Shown in pieces: positions 38,601-42,569 of a stretch of DNA of 64,000 nucleotides. The DNA lies in NCBI GenBank assembly GCA_944472135.2, contig OX235262.1, forward strand, positions 66,712,887 to 66,776,886, given 5' to 3'. Under the pieces are notes generated by a model that saw nothing but the letters and a program-made list of their open reading frames with translations, did not search any database and was not told where the DNA came from. Both the position numbers and the translations under genes were made by a program. Origin of the DNA: Trichobilharzia regenti (lineage: Eukaryota > Platyhelminthes > Trematoda > Strigeidida > Schistosomatidae). Positions within the stretch are counted from its first letter, which is position 1; each line of letters begins with the position of its first letter.

Positions 38601-39818
38601 AGAATGCTCACCAACTACACCTCACGCCGACGCACTTCTTTACCTCGCTTGTCCACCAATAAAACTGGTAACGAGAGGAGATTGGGATAGGTGAGGCTAG
38701 CAATCCCATCCCGTAAAAGTAAACACCACTGCTACTGAAACTTCAAAGCTCTAACTTGAAAGCCTGGGAAATATGATTTTTAGGGTCTGTAGAATCTACT
38801 GAATAAGATATTCTACCTTATGCAACTTTTCAGTAAAAATGAGTCTTAACTTCATCAAAAGAGCAAAATATATCACTTGGTTGAGTAAAATTTATTTACT
38901 GAGTGAGTAGTCATTTTATTTAGAATATATACTGTCAATAATCGATGTTAATTGAAGAAATGGAATGCATGAGATCTGACTAACTGGTTTCAACATAGAA
39001 TTTTGCACCGATGTGCACCGGCTCGAGTCACCGCACTTCACTCAGAACATAAAGCCAGAGAAGAAGAAAAAGAAGGAAGGAAAAAGAGACGCAAAACAGA
39101 AACAGTAAACAGAGACATGAGGCAAAAAGATCAGTAATATCGAAGAACAGTATAGTTTTATTAGGTATTATAAGTCAAAAGGAACGGATGCATCTACGTC
39201 AGCCTATGAGAACGATTTCGAGCCATGTCACCAATTATCTCCAGCCATTTGTTTTTATCATCCCGAGGACCCCAAATAGTCAGGAAGTCCACACCTTCAT
39301 ATGTGGCTGGCTTGCTTAAACTAACTGTTGTGGATTTCATTGACTGATGAAGTCATGTTTTGGTTTGACCACGACTAGTCAACTCTTCTCCAACCTGACA
39401 CCATATCAGCTAACATTCATTACCTGTCGTCGAGGAAGGCGATGGTGATGCATGAGGTCATTGAGGAGTTGTTTCACTTAAGACTGGTAGTCATTAGTAA
39501 CGTAATCTCACGATTGTGAGGTATTTCACTTCACTTGAAATTCTATGATTAATATTTTATTCTTGTTACTTCTGTTGTCTTTAGTGTAAGTATCTGTTCT
39601 CATTACAGTGCCTATATTGTATATTTCAACTAATTAGTAGTTATTTCTTGTTTTTATTTAGAGAAGTTTATGAAGATGCTGAAGCACTTTATCGACATTT
39701 ATCAGATTTAAAACAACAACACCACCAACAACAACTGAATTCAAGTAATTCAGATATTCAAACAACACCTGATTCATCAACACCTAGTCTTCATCAGCAG
39801 GAACAACATCATCCTTAA
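1324..39818 (+). CDS. Multi-exon gene of unknown function, Asn/Ser/Thr-rich protein (C-terminal ~844 residues; 5' end outside window)
   Basis: Nine exons were assembled by eye: 1324-1404, 11738-11991, 17255-17391, 24512-25293, 28535-28610, 29867-30262, 33829-34432, 37786-37832, 39662-39818. Every junction has GT...AG ends and the phases fit throughout (0,2,1,1,2,2,0,2). The summed length is 2534 nt; adding one base at the G run 25213-25216 gives exactly 845 codons including the stop. The protein is rich in Asn, Ser and Thr, with poly-Thr and poly-Ala tracts and a Gln/His-rich C-terminus. The least simple part is a basic/hydrophobic stretch with VYRQPKIDFSQMVLVPFDP in exon 4. I recognise no domain and assign no function. 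No start codon is convincing in the first exon, so earlier exons lie before the window. Introns (up to 10.3 kb) are loaded with LINEs, SINEs and PLEs. Extra in-phase exons could have been missed. Confidence 0.8.
1405..4135. other. AT-rich intron sequence with one PLE terminal-repeat fragment
   Basis: Part of the 10.3-kb intron between exons a and b. Apart from the pLTR fragment at 2697-2785 I see no exon with consistent splice sites and no repeat family I recognise. Confidence 0.4.
2697..2785 (+). mobile_element. Penelope-like element terminal repeat (pLTR) fragment
   Basis: It contains the recurring words CTTTATCAAAACAAAA, CCATAATGGAATTATACTC and CCACAGTGTACAAGTTTTAT, shared with 10020-10110, 18702-18875 and 33118-33190. 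Confidence 0.55.
4136..4168. repeat. (TA)n microsatellite
   Basis: About 16 uninterrupted TA units. Confidence 0.95.
4259..4980. repeat. Direct repeat copy 1: LINE-A 3' end plus ~210 bp of its 3' flank
   Basis: 4259-4469 (starts TTGTTTTCTAAATAATGAAA) and the adjoining LINE-A 3' end match 20366-21120 almost base for base up to about 4860, with a 17-nt deletion near 4540. The shared flank lies outside the LINE-A consensus as judged from other copies. Confidence 0.8.
4470..4980 (-). mobile_element. LINE-A (RTE-like) 3' fragment
   Basis: It begins at its 3' end with a CTGTCTGTCT tail and the conserved TTCACACCGATGTGCAGCAC block. It continues through the C-terminal coding part in antisense and is 5'-truncated near CTAGCACTCGAG. 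The + strand ORF at 4594-4815 is the complement of this LINE tail, not a gene. Confidence 0.8.
4981..5798. other. Intron sequence, nothing recognised
   Basis: AT-rich; no exon with consistent splice phases and no known repeat was seen. Confidence 0.3.
5799..5962 (+). mobile_element. SINE-A (tRNA-derived)
   Basis: The head is GTGCGTCGGTGGCACAGAAG (A-box side) with GGGATTCGATCCCCTGCCGA (B-box side), followed by the family-specific body CTGATATTTATGGTCGGCCT. It ends in GGAATCAAGCTGTAATC plus an A-rich tail. An internal deletion is present relative to 62192-62385. Confidence 0.8.
5963..9204. other. Intron sequence, AT-rich
   Basis: Long intronic stretch with T-rich and ATT-rich tracts (around 6880 and 7080) and a short CACG repeat near 7380. 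The hydrophobic ORFs at 7309-7597 overlap in two frames and are low-complexity, not convincing genes. No repeat family is recognised. Confidence 0.35.
9205..10115 (+). mobile_element. Penelope-like element 3' part: GIY-YIG endonuclease remnant plus pLTR
   Basis: PLEs encode a reverse transcriptase followed by a GIY-YIG nuclease domain. Here the end of the linker (LRKILNKAGITVAFK) and the GIY strand (NIIYKITCNDC) are in one frame. The YIG strand (TACATAGGTCAAACTAGTAG, YIGQTS) is in another, so at least one frameshift is present. Further domain pieces reach about 9700 with a stop in between. A (GA)n tract at 9609-9624 interrupts the sequence. Non-coding 3' sequence leads to a terminal-repeat unit at 9974-10110. 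A non-functional remnant; the antisense copy at 32395-33541 is the same family. Confidence 0.8.
9974..10110 (+). repeat. PLE terminal repeat (pLTR) with hammerhead-like core
   Basis: The unit has ATGATTATGAGCAGTAAATT, GTGCTCGTAACG (usually GTGCTCGAAACG), ATCAGTGAATATTACTG and the TTACACTCTACCAC end. The GAGC...GCTC pair followed by GAAAC in sister copies resembles stem II of a hammerhead ribozyme. Confidence 0.6.
10217..10450 (-). mobile_element. Sm-alpha-like SINE with degraded hammerhead (antisense)
   Basis: On the minus strand 10280-10234 reads TTGATGAGTC, TATATAGGACCAAACGC, ATCCTGGATTC. This parallels the schistosome Sm-alpha hammerhead core (CTGATGAGTCC...GGACGAAAC...CCTGGATTCC). The GAAA box is CAAA and C3 is T, so activity is unlikely. 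Confidence 0.65.
10940..11165. mobile_element. Two hammerhead-SINE fragments in opposite orientation
   Basis: On the + strand 11094-11150 has GACTGTTGGGTCCCAGATGG, GATGAAACTCGTATCCTGGA, TCCCATTGCTAGTCACC, in register with the Sm-alpha ribozyme. The minus strand 11076-11048 reads GATGATGAGTCCCAGAAACG, a second copy lacking half of stem II. The preceding CTGATTGATTATG...GAAATGCTCAGTC at 10934-10970 recurs at 60788 and 62027. Confidence 0.65.
11607..11640. repeat. (TA)n microsatellite
   Basis: Uninterrupted TA array about 95 nt upstream of exon b. Confidence 0.95.
11738..11991 (+). CDS. Unknown gene, exon b
   Basis: The acceptor is TTTATAG at 11731-11737 and the donor GTATGT follows 11991. It is 254 nt, entering phase 0 and leaving phase 2. 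It encodes a Thr/Ser/Asn-rich stretch with many Cys residues (for example NVHCDSLCTKKN). The preceding intron of about 10.3 kb holds LINE-A, PLE and hammerhead-SINE fragments. No domain is recognised. Confidence 0.75.
12422..13152 (+). mobile_element. LINE-A 3' fragment (RT C-terminus and 3' UTR)
   Basis: It starts in the region encoding GRVYCS...LLYGCETWPL, passes DHRCLRS, KSIDEVVKLHR and WGPR in shifted frames, and ends in the 3' UTR GCACATTGGTGCGAAGTTCT and ACCAGACAGAC tail. It is broken by stops (e.g. the LYGCETW region runs to TGA near 12533). It belongs to the same subfamily as 4470-4980 and 20573-22611. Confidence 0.8.
13153..13974. other. Intron sequence, nothing recognised
   Basis: AT-rich, with a (CATA)n microsatellite near 13734-13756. 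No exon or repeat was identified. Confidence 0.3.
13975..14205 (+). mobile_element. SINE-B (tRNA-derived), diverged
   Basis: The B-box region GGGTTCGATTCCTAG is followed by the SINE-B body (GAGAAAGGTTAGCAGTGGGA, CAACCCTACCCCGTAAAATA). The 3' end is GAAGTCCTATATTCCACTCG, which matches LINE-B 3' ends. Confidence 0.7.
14206..14875. other. Intron sequence, no supported gene
   Basis: Two overlapping short ORFs (14238-14504, 14467-14727) lack splice support, domains or matches to other repeats in the window. They may be chance ORFs or old element remnants. Confidence 0.3.
14876..16800 (+). mobile_element. LINE-B reverse transcriptase remnant, interrupted by SINE-B
   Basis: Order of visible pieces: a KAAGP-type N-terminal RT region (about 15020), a segment around 15120-15190 (EGQWPTKW), VDQELIWKLLQHY (15400s), LQVNTEKTEV (15790s) and LLYGSETF (about 16080). 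After the SINE come ISNKKL, GHI.RKPPSD and WRRSC pieces. The 3' end is AACCCAAGGGAACACTAATA. Many stops and frameshifts mean no functional product. SINE-B at 16166-16413 is inserted in antisense in the C-terminal part. Confidence 0.8.
16166..16413 (-). mobile_element. SINE-B inserted in LINE-B
   Basis: It starts with its 3' tail (TTTTTTTCCTTCACGTTCCC), then body GATGAGGTTGCTAGCCTCAC, then head GGGGTCGAATCCCGGACCCT and GCTATGCCACAGACGCA. LINE-B sequence resumes at TACTGAAGATCAAATGGCC. A possible target duplication is only GCAT. Confidence 0.85.
16801..17254. other. Intron sequence before exon c
   Basis: AT-rich with a polypyrimidine and CA/TA-rich stretch leading into the acceptor of exon c. 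Nothing else is recognised. Confidence 0.35.
17255..17391 (+). CDS. Unknown gene, exon c (Asn-rich)
   Basis: The acceptor is GCATCAG just before 17255 and the donor GTAAGT follows 17391. It is 137 nt, entering with two bases from exon b (TG+T gives Cys) and leaving phase 1. Asn/Cys/Asp-rich: the codons include CKSDNTQCTDGHKN and runs of Asn. The +1 and +2 alternatives contain stops, and the phase fits both neighbours. Confidence 0.75.
17525..18262 (-). mobile_element. LINE-B fragment, RT C-terminus
   Basis: In antisense it encodes, in two overlapping frames, KARQALITLKSVWRSAALSM, RIFNSHVKSVLLY, RRALRTNYK and a RWPEKI..RDLW block. It begins near GGACTTCAGGTGAACATAGA (LQVN.DKTEV), where it abuts a PLE fragment. 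A CAG/CAA-rich run encodes a poly-Gln interruption near 18175. Confidence 0.8.
18262..18692 (-). mobile_element. Penelope-like element GIY-YIG fragment, type 2
   Basis: Minus-strand reading gives CVNCNRQFIGQNGRPFRIRI and EHKLCVRRS in successive frames. This is the YIG strand and the 'R..EH' region of a PLE GIY-YIG domain. Stops and frameshifts are present and the preceding linker is degenerate. The + strand ORFs here are shadows. Confidence 0.6.
18702..18875. repeat. Inverted pair of PLE terminal-repeat fragments
   Basis: 18702-18745 is the reverse complement of the pLTR tail (AAACTTGTGCACTGTGGTAG). 18770-18875 is a forward pLTR with ATGATTATGAGCAGCAATAA, GTGCTCGAAACGTCATAAGT and ACACAGTGAAACTTTATC. 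Confidence 0.65.
18876..20132. other. Intron sequence with an unexplained two-strand ORF region (19150-19471)
   Basis: 19184-19471 is open on the + strand for 95 codons and 19150-19449 on the minus strand for 99 codons. Neither shows a domain I recognise or splice sites that fit the + strand gene. The base composition is less AT-rich than the surrounding intron, so a diverged mobile-element coding piece is the likeliest explanation. Confidence 0.3.
20133..20362 (-). mobile_element. LINE-A 3'-end fragment
   Basis: It begins at the 3' tail GTGTCTGTCTGTTTCGACAT and TTTGCACCGATGTGCAGCAG. It ends abruptly at GAGAACGATTTT, where the duplicated flank of the next copy starts. Confidence 0.8.
20366..21120. 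repeat. Direct repeat copy 2: LINE-A 3' flank (20366-20572) plus 3' end
   Basis: Near-identical to 4259-4980, including 207 bp that is not LINE-A. See finding. Confidence 0.8.
20573..22611 (-). mobile_element. LINE-A copy, RT domain to 3' end, degenerate
   Basis: Minus-strand pieces run in order from 22598: GNTRQRLRLIRETVGRSQMI, a GRPGGMTPEVFKYGG block, CKSLIIPIYKKGD, then IMSRSIGAREKQTQENQVGF, HIFTLRHILEH, then RKYIALIKALYSNS, SGVQQGCPLPQPLFNFIMDV and the catalytic YADDIV box. It is split over at least three frames, so non-functional, although the YADD residues are intact. It is 5'-truncated at a (TA)n tract (22620-22640) within the linker between EN and RT. Confidence 0.85.
22828..23075 (+). 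mobile_element. LINE-B 3' fragment
   Basis: GGATACACGCTGTGGAGACC, CATGGAAGAAATCGTGGGAG and the tail GAAGGCCTATGCTTCACTCG match the 3' ends at 23370-23655 and 36170-36437. Confidence 0.7.
23308..23366 (+). repeat. MITE-like end fragment
   Basis: ACTAGTGCGAAACCTAGGTC, GGCTTCTTGTGGCCGATCGC and CCAACCATCTAATACC match the right end of the element at 44846-45112. Confidence 0.55.
23370..23655 (+). mobile_element. LINE-B 3' fragment with (GT)n
   Basis: It matches the LINE-B C-terminal/3' region (ATTGGATATACGCTGAGGAG, CATGGAGGAGATTACG, GTCCTATGCTTCCCTCGGAA). It contains a (GT)n expansion at 23468-23488. Confidence 0.7.
23695..24385 (+). mobile_element. LINE-B 3' fragment (RT C-terminus and tail)
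   Basis: + strand pieces encode ARIGKERQALTTLRSVW, then an INNYLHSTLKIRWPE-type block and, near 24140, WIGHTLRK-like residues in broken frames. It ends GAAGCCTTATGTTCCTCTAG followed by an (AAT)n-type tail at 24370-24385, about 130 nt before exon d. Confidence 0.8.
24512..25293 (+). CDS. Unknown gene, exon d (largest after exon g), carries a frame break
   Basis: The acceptor is TTATAAAG before 24512 and the donor GTAAGT follows 25293. The codon split with exon c gives Asp (G+AT), then QNNNNSYKKRI. The frame is open to about 25212 and includes an Asn/Ser/Tyr-rich N-part, a Thr-rich run and the conserved-looking VYRQPKIDFSQMVLVPFDP. After the G run at 25213-25216 the frame that fits the next exon is offset by one missing base. 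That frame reads an acidic Ser/Asp-rich tail (SVSDSDDGCTGY). Read without correction, the exon joins exon e into an immediate stop. The true ATG is not at 24484, which is intronic. Confidence 0.8.
25756..25977 (-). mobile_element. SINE-B
   Basis: Antisense order: 3' end CGTTCCCAGTGAAGAACAGG, body GTAGGGTTGCTAGTCTCACG, head GCCGGGGATCGAACCTCGGA and GAGCATTGTACCTCTGCGC. It lies 460 nt after exon d and abuts a PLE fragment. Confidence 0.85.
25978..26425 (-). mobile_element. Penelope-like element fragment, type 3 (RT thumb, linker and GIY strand)
   Basis: Minus-strand reading from about 26420 gives RQGLIKDLCKRIKRICTADA and FVEKNYTFGF, a PLE RT C-terminal region, then VFIKFPRTIEKINNRILRQR, the linker typical of PLEs. 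At about 26010 it gives MYKFTCMHG...YIG, the GIY-YIG strands. Pieces are in different frames with stops. The element is cut by SINE-B at 25977. Confidence 0.65.
26426..27189. other. Intron sequence, nothing recognised
   Basis: Non-coding, mixed composition; no clear repeat or exon. Confidence 0.3.
27190..27500 (-). mobile_element. Old LINE-A RT remnant
   Basis: GATGTTCAGTAGACTGCATT and AAAGGACTATGTTGTCTGTG parallel the complement of the YADDIV region in the intact copies (compare 48060-48120). The sequence is far more diverged. ORFs 27343-27636 and 27401-27601 are antisense shadows. Confidence 0.5.
27501..28534. other. Intron sequence before exon e, nothing recognised
   Basis: AT-rich, no domain-bearing ORF and no clear repeat seen. 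Confidence 0.3.
28535..28610 (+). CDS. Unknown gene, exon e
   Basis: The acceptor is CATTGTAG before 28535 and the donor is GTCAGT. This 76-nt exon enters phase 1 and leaves phase 2. It encodes a basic stretch containing RLRKTPHPKNVIGKLF, one of the less low-complexity parts of the protein. The phase match to both neighbours is the main support. Confidence 0.7.
29247..29350 (+). mobile_element. tRNA-head SINE-B fragment
   Basis: TTCGGTGGTGGAATGCTTAC (A-box side) and GTCCGGATTCGATCCACGG (B-box side) precede a short SINE-B body. Confidence 0.6.
29478..29625 (-). mobile_element. SINE-B
   Basis: It contains GTTGCTAGCCCCACACCTAA, CTTGCCTCTTTACTGGGCTT and a degraded head (GTCCGAGTCCAACTTTGACT). 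Confidence 0.7.
29867..30262 (+). CDS. Unknown gene, exon f
   Basis: The acceptor is GATTTCAG before 29867 and a GTAGTC donor follows 30262. It is 396 nt, phase 2 to phase 2. It encodes an Asn/Gln/Thr-rich stretch ending in a Ser/Pro run and CYAKLHER. The open frame extends slightly into both introns, but the phase with exons e and g fixes the splice sites. Confidence 0.8.
30330..30660 (-). mobile_element. SINE with hammerhead ribozyme motif (antisense)
   Basis: On the minus strand 30439-30380 gives GCGTA + CTGAAGA (core), a GCC/GGGC stem II, GAAAC, then GTC and CAGTACTCCC, which pairs with GGGTGCGTA as stem I. It is the same family as 61369-61423. Confidence 0.7.
31240..31325 (+). repeat. 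PLE terminal-repeat fragment
   Basis: ATTATTTTGATAAATC, TTATCCTTAATAAAGTTATT and CTCTACCACAGTGCCCAAGT match the pLTR tail. Confidence 0.55.
31328..31523 (-). mobile_element. SINE-B
   Basis: GGGGGTTACTAACCTCATAC, CTTCCCTCTTTACCAG, GGGCATCGAATCCCAGACCA and CATTCTACCACTGTGCC give body and head in antisense. It is inserted right next to a pLTR fragment. Confidence 0.85.
32040..32385 (-). mobile_element. LINE-B fragment
   Basis: ACTTGAGTGTTCGCCTGGCG, TCTTTTGGGCTATCAG and AGAATTTGAATCTTTAATTG follow the antisense order of the LINE-B C-terminal region (compare 17640-17980). Confidence 0.6.
32395..33541 (-). mobile_element. Penelope-like element copy (same family as 9205-10115) with an internal insertion
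   Basis: Antisense order: pLTR (32395-32500), GIY-YIG C-terminal part (32505-32860), insertion 32861-33194, then the GIY strand and linker (33195 to about 33405: complement of GGGACATCTGAGAGTCTAAG). The pLTR tail word CCACAGTGCACAATTTCTAC at 33517-33536 marks another fragment. The coding sequence is broken. Confidence 0.75.
32861..33194. mobile_element. Inverted pLTR pair inserted into PLE with 9-bp target duplication
   Basis: TTAACTCAC is present at 32852-32860 and 33195-33203. The 334-bp insert has a pLTR in antisense (32865-32990, GATAAGATTTTATTTTGATA, GTCGTTTCGAGCACAAACTA) and one in sense (33045-33190, GTGCTCGAAACGTCATCAGT, AATAAAATCTTATCTATC), with about 55 bp between them. Confidence 0.75.
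33829..34432 (+). CDS. Unknown gene, exon g (poly-Ala/poly-Thr)
   Basis: The acceptor follows a T-rich tract (TTTATCAG) before 33829 and the donor GTAAGC follows 34432. It is 604 nt, entering phase 2 and leaving phase 0. It starts RLDPPIHIYDTAHN and later has a (GCG/GCA)n poly-Ala run followed by a long Thr run (about 34063-34130), then an Asn/Ser/Gln-rich tail ending YESVME. An antisense open frame across 33967-34215 is a shadow of these simple codons. Confidence 0.8.
34545..34860 (-). repeat. LTR-like unit 1 (antisense)
   Basis: Reverse complement of units 2 and 3: the end GTAACGACAGAAGACAAGGG, the TTTATT (AATAAA) hexamer at 34581-34586, and CCAAT-box complements (GATTGG). It reaches the shared hairpin at 34839-34887. 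Confidence 0.65.
34839..34887. repeat. Hairpin at the junction of LTR-like units 1 and 2
   Basis: GACGTTAATTACTGTCT (34839-34855) and AGACAGTAATTTACGTC (34871-34887) pair at 16 of 17 positions around a 15-nt loop. Confidence 0.8.
34855..35176 (+). repeat. LTR-like unit 2
   Basis: It begins TGCTAGCC and ends CTTCTGTTGTTGCA (TG...CA ends). It contains CCAATCACAG, a TATA-like A/T tract near 35100 and AATAAA at 35135-35140 about 35 nt before the end. This resembles U3-R-U5 order of an LTR. Confidence 0.6.
35201..35489 (+). repeat. LTR-like unit 3
   Basis: Tandem to unit 2 after 24 bp. It has the same ends (TGCTAGCC...GTTGTTGCA), CCAATCACAGCAGACTTAAC, TATATATAAATA at 35421-35432 and AATAAA at 35448-35453. 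Confidence 0.6.
35650..35725 (-). mobile_element. Degraded Sm-alpha hammerhead SINE fragment
   Basis: The minus strand reads AACTGACAA, CAGAACAAAACGTAAATCC, TGGATTCTAG, in register with CTGATGA...GGACGAAACGCGCGTCCTGGATTC. The core is substituted. Confidence 0.5.
35815..36437 (+). mobile_element. LINE-B 3' fragment
   Basis: GACAAGATACACCTTCATCA, GACTTTCATCAACAACTGCC, GGAGATCGTGTGGCGAGGAG and the tail GAAGCCCTATGCATCCACTC + GGAATAATAATAC match other LINE-B 3' ends. The 160-codon antisense ORF at 36097-36579 is a shadow of this element and its flank. Confidence 0.8.
36438..37785. other. Intron sequence before exon h, nothing recognised
   Basis: AT-rich with a short purine tract near 37265. Small ORFs on both strands at 37029-37258 have no recognisable features. 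Confidence 0.3.
37786..37832 (+). CDS. Unknown gene, exon h (47-nt small exon)
   Basis: The acceptor AATTTCAG precedes 37786 and a GTTAGT donor follows 37832. It is 47 nt, phase 0 to phase 2, encoding FVPNCDDNASKPKTTR when the split codon is completed by exon i. It is short, but the phase is consistent on both sides. Confidence 0.65.
37938..38122 (-). mobile_element. SINE-B, diverged
   Basis: CTTTGGAGTTCCACCAGCAG (3' end side), GGCCAGGAATCGAACCTGGA (B box complement) and AATTCTATCATTTTACCACT (A-box side). Confidence 0.65.
38582..38792 (+). mobile_element. SINE-B
   Basis: Head GCGTCGGTGGCACAACGGTA, AATGCTCACCAACTAC with part of the B box deleted, then body GAGAGGAGATTGGGATAGGT, CAATCCCATCCCGTAAAAGT and tail AACTTCAAAGCTCTAACTTG. 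Confidence 0.8.
38988..39455 (-). mobile_element. LINE-A 3' fragment
   Basis: TTTTGCACCGATGTGCACCG at its 3' end, then the complement of the WGPR..N block (ATCCCGAGGACCCCAAATAG) and TCGTCGAGGAAGGCGATGGT near its truncated 5' side. It lies just upstream of the terminal exon of the unknown gene. Confidence 0.8.
39662..39818 (+). CDS. Unknown gene, terminal exon i with stop codon
   Basis: The acceptor TTTATTTAG precedes 39662. It is 157 nt and enters phase 2. It encodes REVYEDAEALYRHLSDL, a probable short amphipathic helix, followed by a Gln/His-rich tail and a TAA at 39816-39818. Candidate poly(A) signals AATAAA lie at 40367-40372 and 40797-40802. Confidence 0.8.
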
Positions 39819-39969
39819 CAGAAGATTGTTGCATTTTGTTTGTTTGTCTGTATACACATACATATGAGGTCGTTAACCAACCAACCGTAAAGCGCCATTA
39901 AAAAATTCCCCCTCCCCCCTCCTAATACACATTACATATGTCATTAATGAACTAGATTCCCCTTTTAAG

Positions 39970-40014
<45 letters not shown>

Positions 40015-40810
40015 ACTCTTCTCTTTCTCTTTCACTTCGTCTTGTTGCCGTCGTGGTCTTCTCTCTCTCTGCATTTATTTTATGTAATCATATTATTATT
40101 ATTAATTATATTACTCTTACGTATTTGTGATAATTCGATGTATATGAGATAATATTTTCTCGTATGTCCCACTCATTATTCTCAACCAATCAATCAATCG
40201 GTTAAAGAGGATTTATTATGAAAGAGACGAAACAAGCAACCCCTACCTACTGTGATGATGATAATAATAATAATCATGAAGATGATCTCAAATATGAATC
40301 ATGTGATCTTGGCAACAACAAGAAAAACAATCGATTTTCATCTGTTCTATCTCCCATGTCCATTTAAATAAAATTGTACCACGTGATACATACATATACT
40401 CTTGTAAAAATGTTATTCTCACTAAATTAGGTAATCAATAATCTATCTATCTATCTATCAGTCTATCTGTTTCTATCAGTTTCTATCCTAAAACTATTCA
40501 AATGCTCATATTACGTCATAAACTCTCTTGAATTTCTCGATATGCATACATAATATGCGTCGTATATATGTCGATGTCTTTACTCTAATACCATCCATTC
40601 CCCGCCCCCCCCCCGCCCTTTTAATCCTTCTGTCTTCTGGTTTTACTCCTAATCATTTCTCCCTGAAAACAAAAACAGACATTATATTTTATTGTTAATC
40701 TAATAGGAACAAAAAGTGCGTTTTGTTTCATTTCACCTTATTATTATTAATATTATTATTAACAGTAATGATAATTATTATCGTAACAATAATAATAATA
40801 AAACAACCTA
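39819..40810 (+). other. Probable 3' UTR and flank of the + strand unknown gene
   Basis: AT-rich non-coding sequence follows the TAA, with a (TA)n array at 39972-40012, C/T-rich tracts and a (CTAT)n stretch near 40438. AATAAA hexamers at 40367 and 40797 could end the transcript; which is used cannot be told from sequence. Confidence 0.45.
39972..40012. repeat. (TA)n microsatellite
   Basis: About 20 TA units in the probable 3' UTR of the + strand gene. Confidence 0.95.
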
Positions 40811-41938
40811 CGCCACCTACACCTAAATATATCGATTGATTCAATGTATGTGTATAAGAACAATGATATCTATCTGCCTTGTTTTTTGTTTTTGCATTTC
40901 TCTACTCCTATTCCTCCTCCTTCCCCCACCCCACCCGTTTTGTTTCTTCCTTAATATTACTCTGCTGAAGAAAACAGTGAGAGAGAGAGAGAGAGGGACA
41001 GAGACAGAGAGCAAGAGACCTTGAAGAGCATTCAATAATAATAATAATAGTTTTGTCTCAAAAATCCAGACTGAAGAAAATCACATGTGAGTGTAAATAC
41101 TGGATGAGAAGTCTAACCTGAATGGATGGAGCGATTGGGGGTTGGTCGTGGTGGTGGTGGTGGCGGTGTGGTGATAAACGCGCTGGGGAGAAGTAAAACA
41201 ATGGGTTTCAAGACTGTCTGTGATTCTCCTTATTATTATTATTTTCTCAACATTTAACTGCATTTATTATCCAACCGTTTTTAGTGTGTCTCCGTGTGTG
41301 TGTGTGTGTGTACACATCTCTTGCGTGTGTTAACATGATCTCACAGTGACGTCGAAGGGATTAAAGAAAAAAGTCATATGCATTTAGGCTACACCCTTGT
41401 TTATTTGCATTTATATTTGCATCTTTCATTTTTTGGTGAAATATTGCCATTGTTTTTAAAGTCGAATTTGTTTTGTTTTTTTGACTTCTTTTTTTTCTAT
41501 CAGTGGGACTTGACATTTTGTTCTACTTGTCTTTGTCTTCCCTCATCTGCCCCGCTCCCCGGCGCAGCCCCGTCTCATTCACTCACTCACTCACTCACTC
41601 ACTCACTGTCTCTTGGTGGGGTTTTGTTTGTTAATTTATAATTACAGCATTGAAGAATTTAAATTTTTGACACATGTGCTGGTGATCTGTCTATCCATCT
41701 ATATATCTGTCTATCATATTTGTGTGCTGTGACACAATACTCGTTTTTTTAATATTCTTTTCCTTTGTTCTCTCTTAGTAATATTGTGCGTGTGTGCGTC
41801 TTTAATCGTGAGGAGAGATGGTAATGAAAGCAAAGACAATTTTGATATAAATAAAAAAATTAATAATATTATTTGATTGTGGTGTGGTTATCTCTTTTAC
41901 TCTTATCGTTGTTTTGGCTGTGGTTATGGTTGTAAAGC

Positions 41939-41993
<55 letters not shown>

Positions 41994-42079
41994 TTGAAAC
42001 GTGTTCAGTATAGGACTGGATGAAAGATTTATCAAAATAGGTCTAGGCTCTTAATAGTTGTTAATGTTGAATCCTTCAA
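40811..42079. other. Intergenic sequence with microsatellites
   Basis: It holds (GA)n at 40978-40996, GGT/GTG-rich 41140-41172, (GT)n at 41297-41311, (TCAC)n at 41576-41607 and (TA)n at 41941-41989. The ORFs here are simple-sequence artefacts. Confidence 0.5.
41941..41989. repeat. (TA)n microsatellite
   Basis: About 24 TA units; it produces a spurious Tyr/Ile-repeat ORF on the minus strand. Confidence 0.95.
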
Positions 42080-42093
42080 TTGAATTTCAGATT

Positions 42094-42160
42094 TTCCCGT
42101 CGCGTCCCAAATAGGACGAAATGCTCACCCTGGATTCCACTGCTGGTCACTATCCACCGA
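42094..42160 (+). mobile_element. Sm-alpha hammerhead SINE fragment
   Basis: GTCCCAAATAGGACGAAATG (42103-42122) keeps stem II with its AAATA loop and the GAAA box. CTGGATTCCACTGCTGGTCA follows as in Sm-alpha. The CTGATGA core is replaced by CCGTCGC and the GTC cleavage triplet is lost. Confidence 0.75.
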
Positions 42161-42179
42161 TTAAGTTGATGTTTAATGT

Positions 42180-42564
42180 TGCAGACTTTCATCAACAGCT
42201 GCCATCTTCGCTGGCTGGCCTTATACTGAAGATCAAGTGGCCAGTTGGGCCAGAAAGAATTAGCAACAAGAAACTCTGTTTGGGAGCAAACCACCCAAGA
42301 GCCTAGGAGAGAATGGAGATGAATTGATCGGGCATACGTTGAGGAAACCATTGAATGATATCGTACCAGACCATCGCTTGAGTGGGATCCAAGTGGAAAG
42401 CCATAAGTGTGTCTTCCGGTGGTGACATGGAGGAGGTCATACGAGCAGGAGATGAGAGATTATGGGCAATCGTGTGACTAGCCAGCTGAAGAGGATGGCA
42501 GAAAATAGGAGAAAGTGGAGATATGTTGTTGAAGCCCCCGGAACCCAAGGGAATAATAATAATG
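42180..42564 (+). mobile_element. LINE-B 3' fragment fused to the hammerhead SINE
   Basis: GACTTTCATCAACAGCTGCC, AGAATTAGCAACAAGAAACT, CATGGAGGAGGTCATACG and the tail GGAACCCAAGGGAATAATAA match LINE-B. Only about 20 bp separates it from the SINE fragment. Confidence 0.8.
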
Positions 42565-42569
42565 TTTAT

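Noticed and set aside
41576..41607. CRISPR-like or regulatory array from (TCAC)n
   Set aside because: A simple tetranucleotide microsatellite with no spacers; the genome is eukaryotic.
41802..42035. Tyr/Ile repeat protein on the minus strand
   Set aside because: Translation of the (TA)n microsatellite. The same holds for 45487-45693 and 63706-63897.
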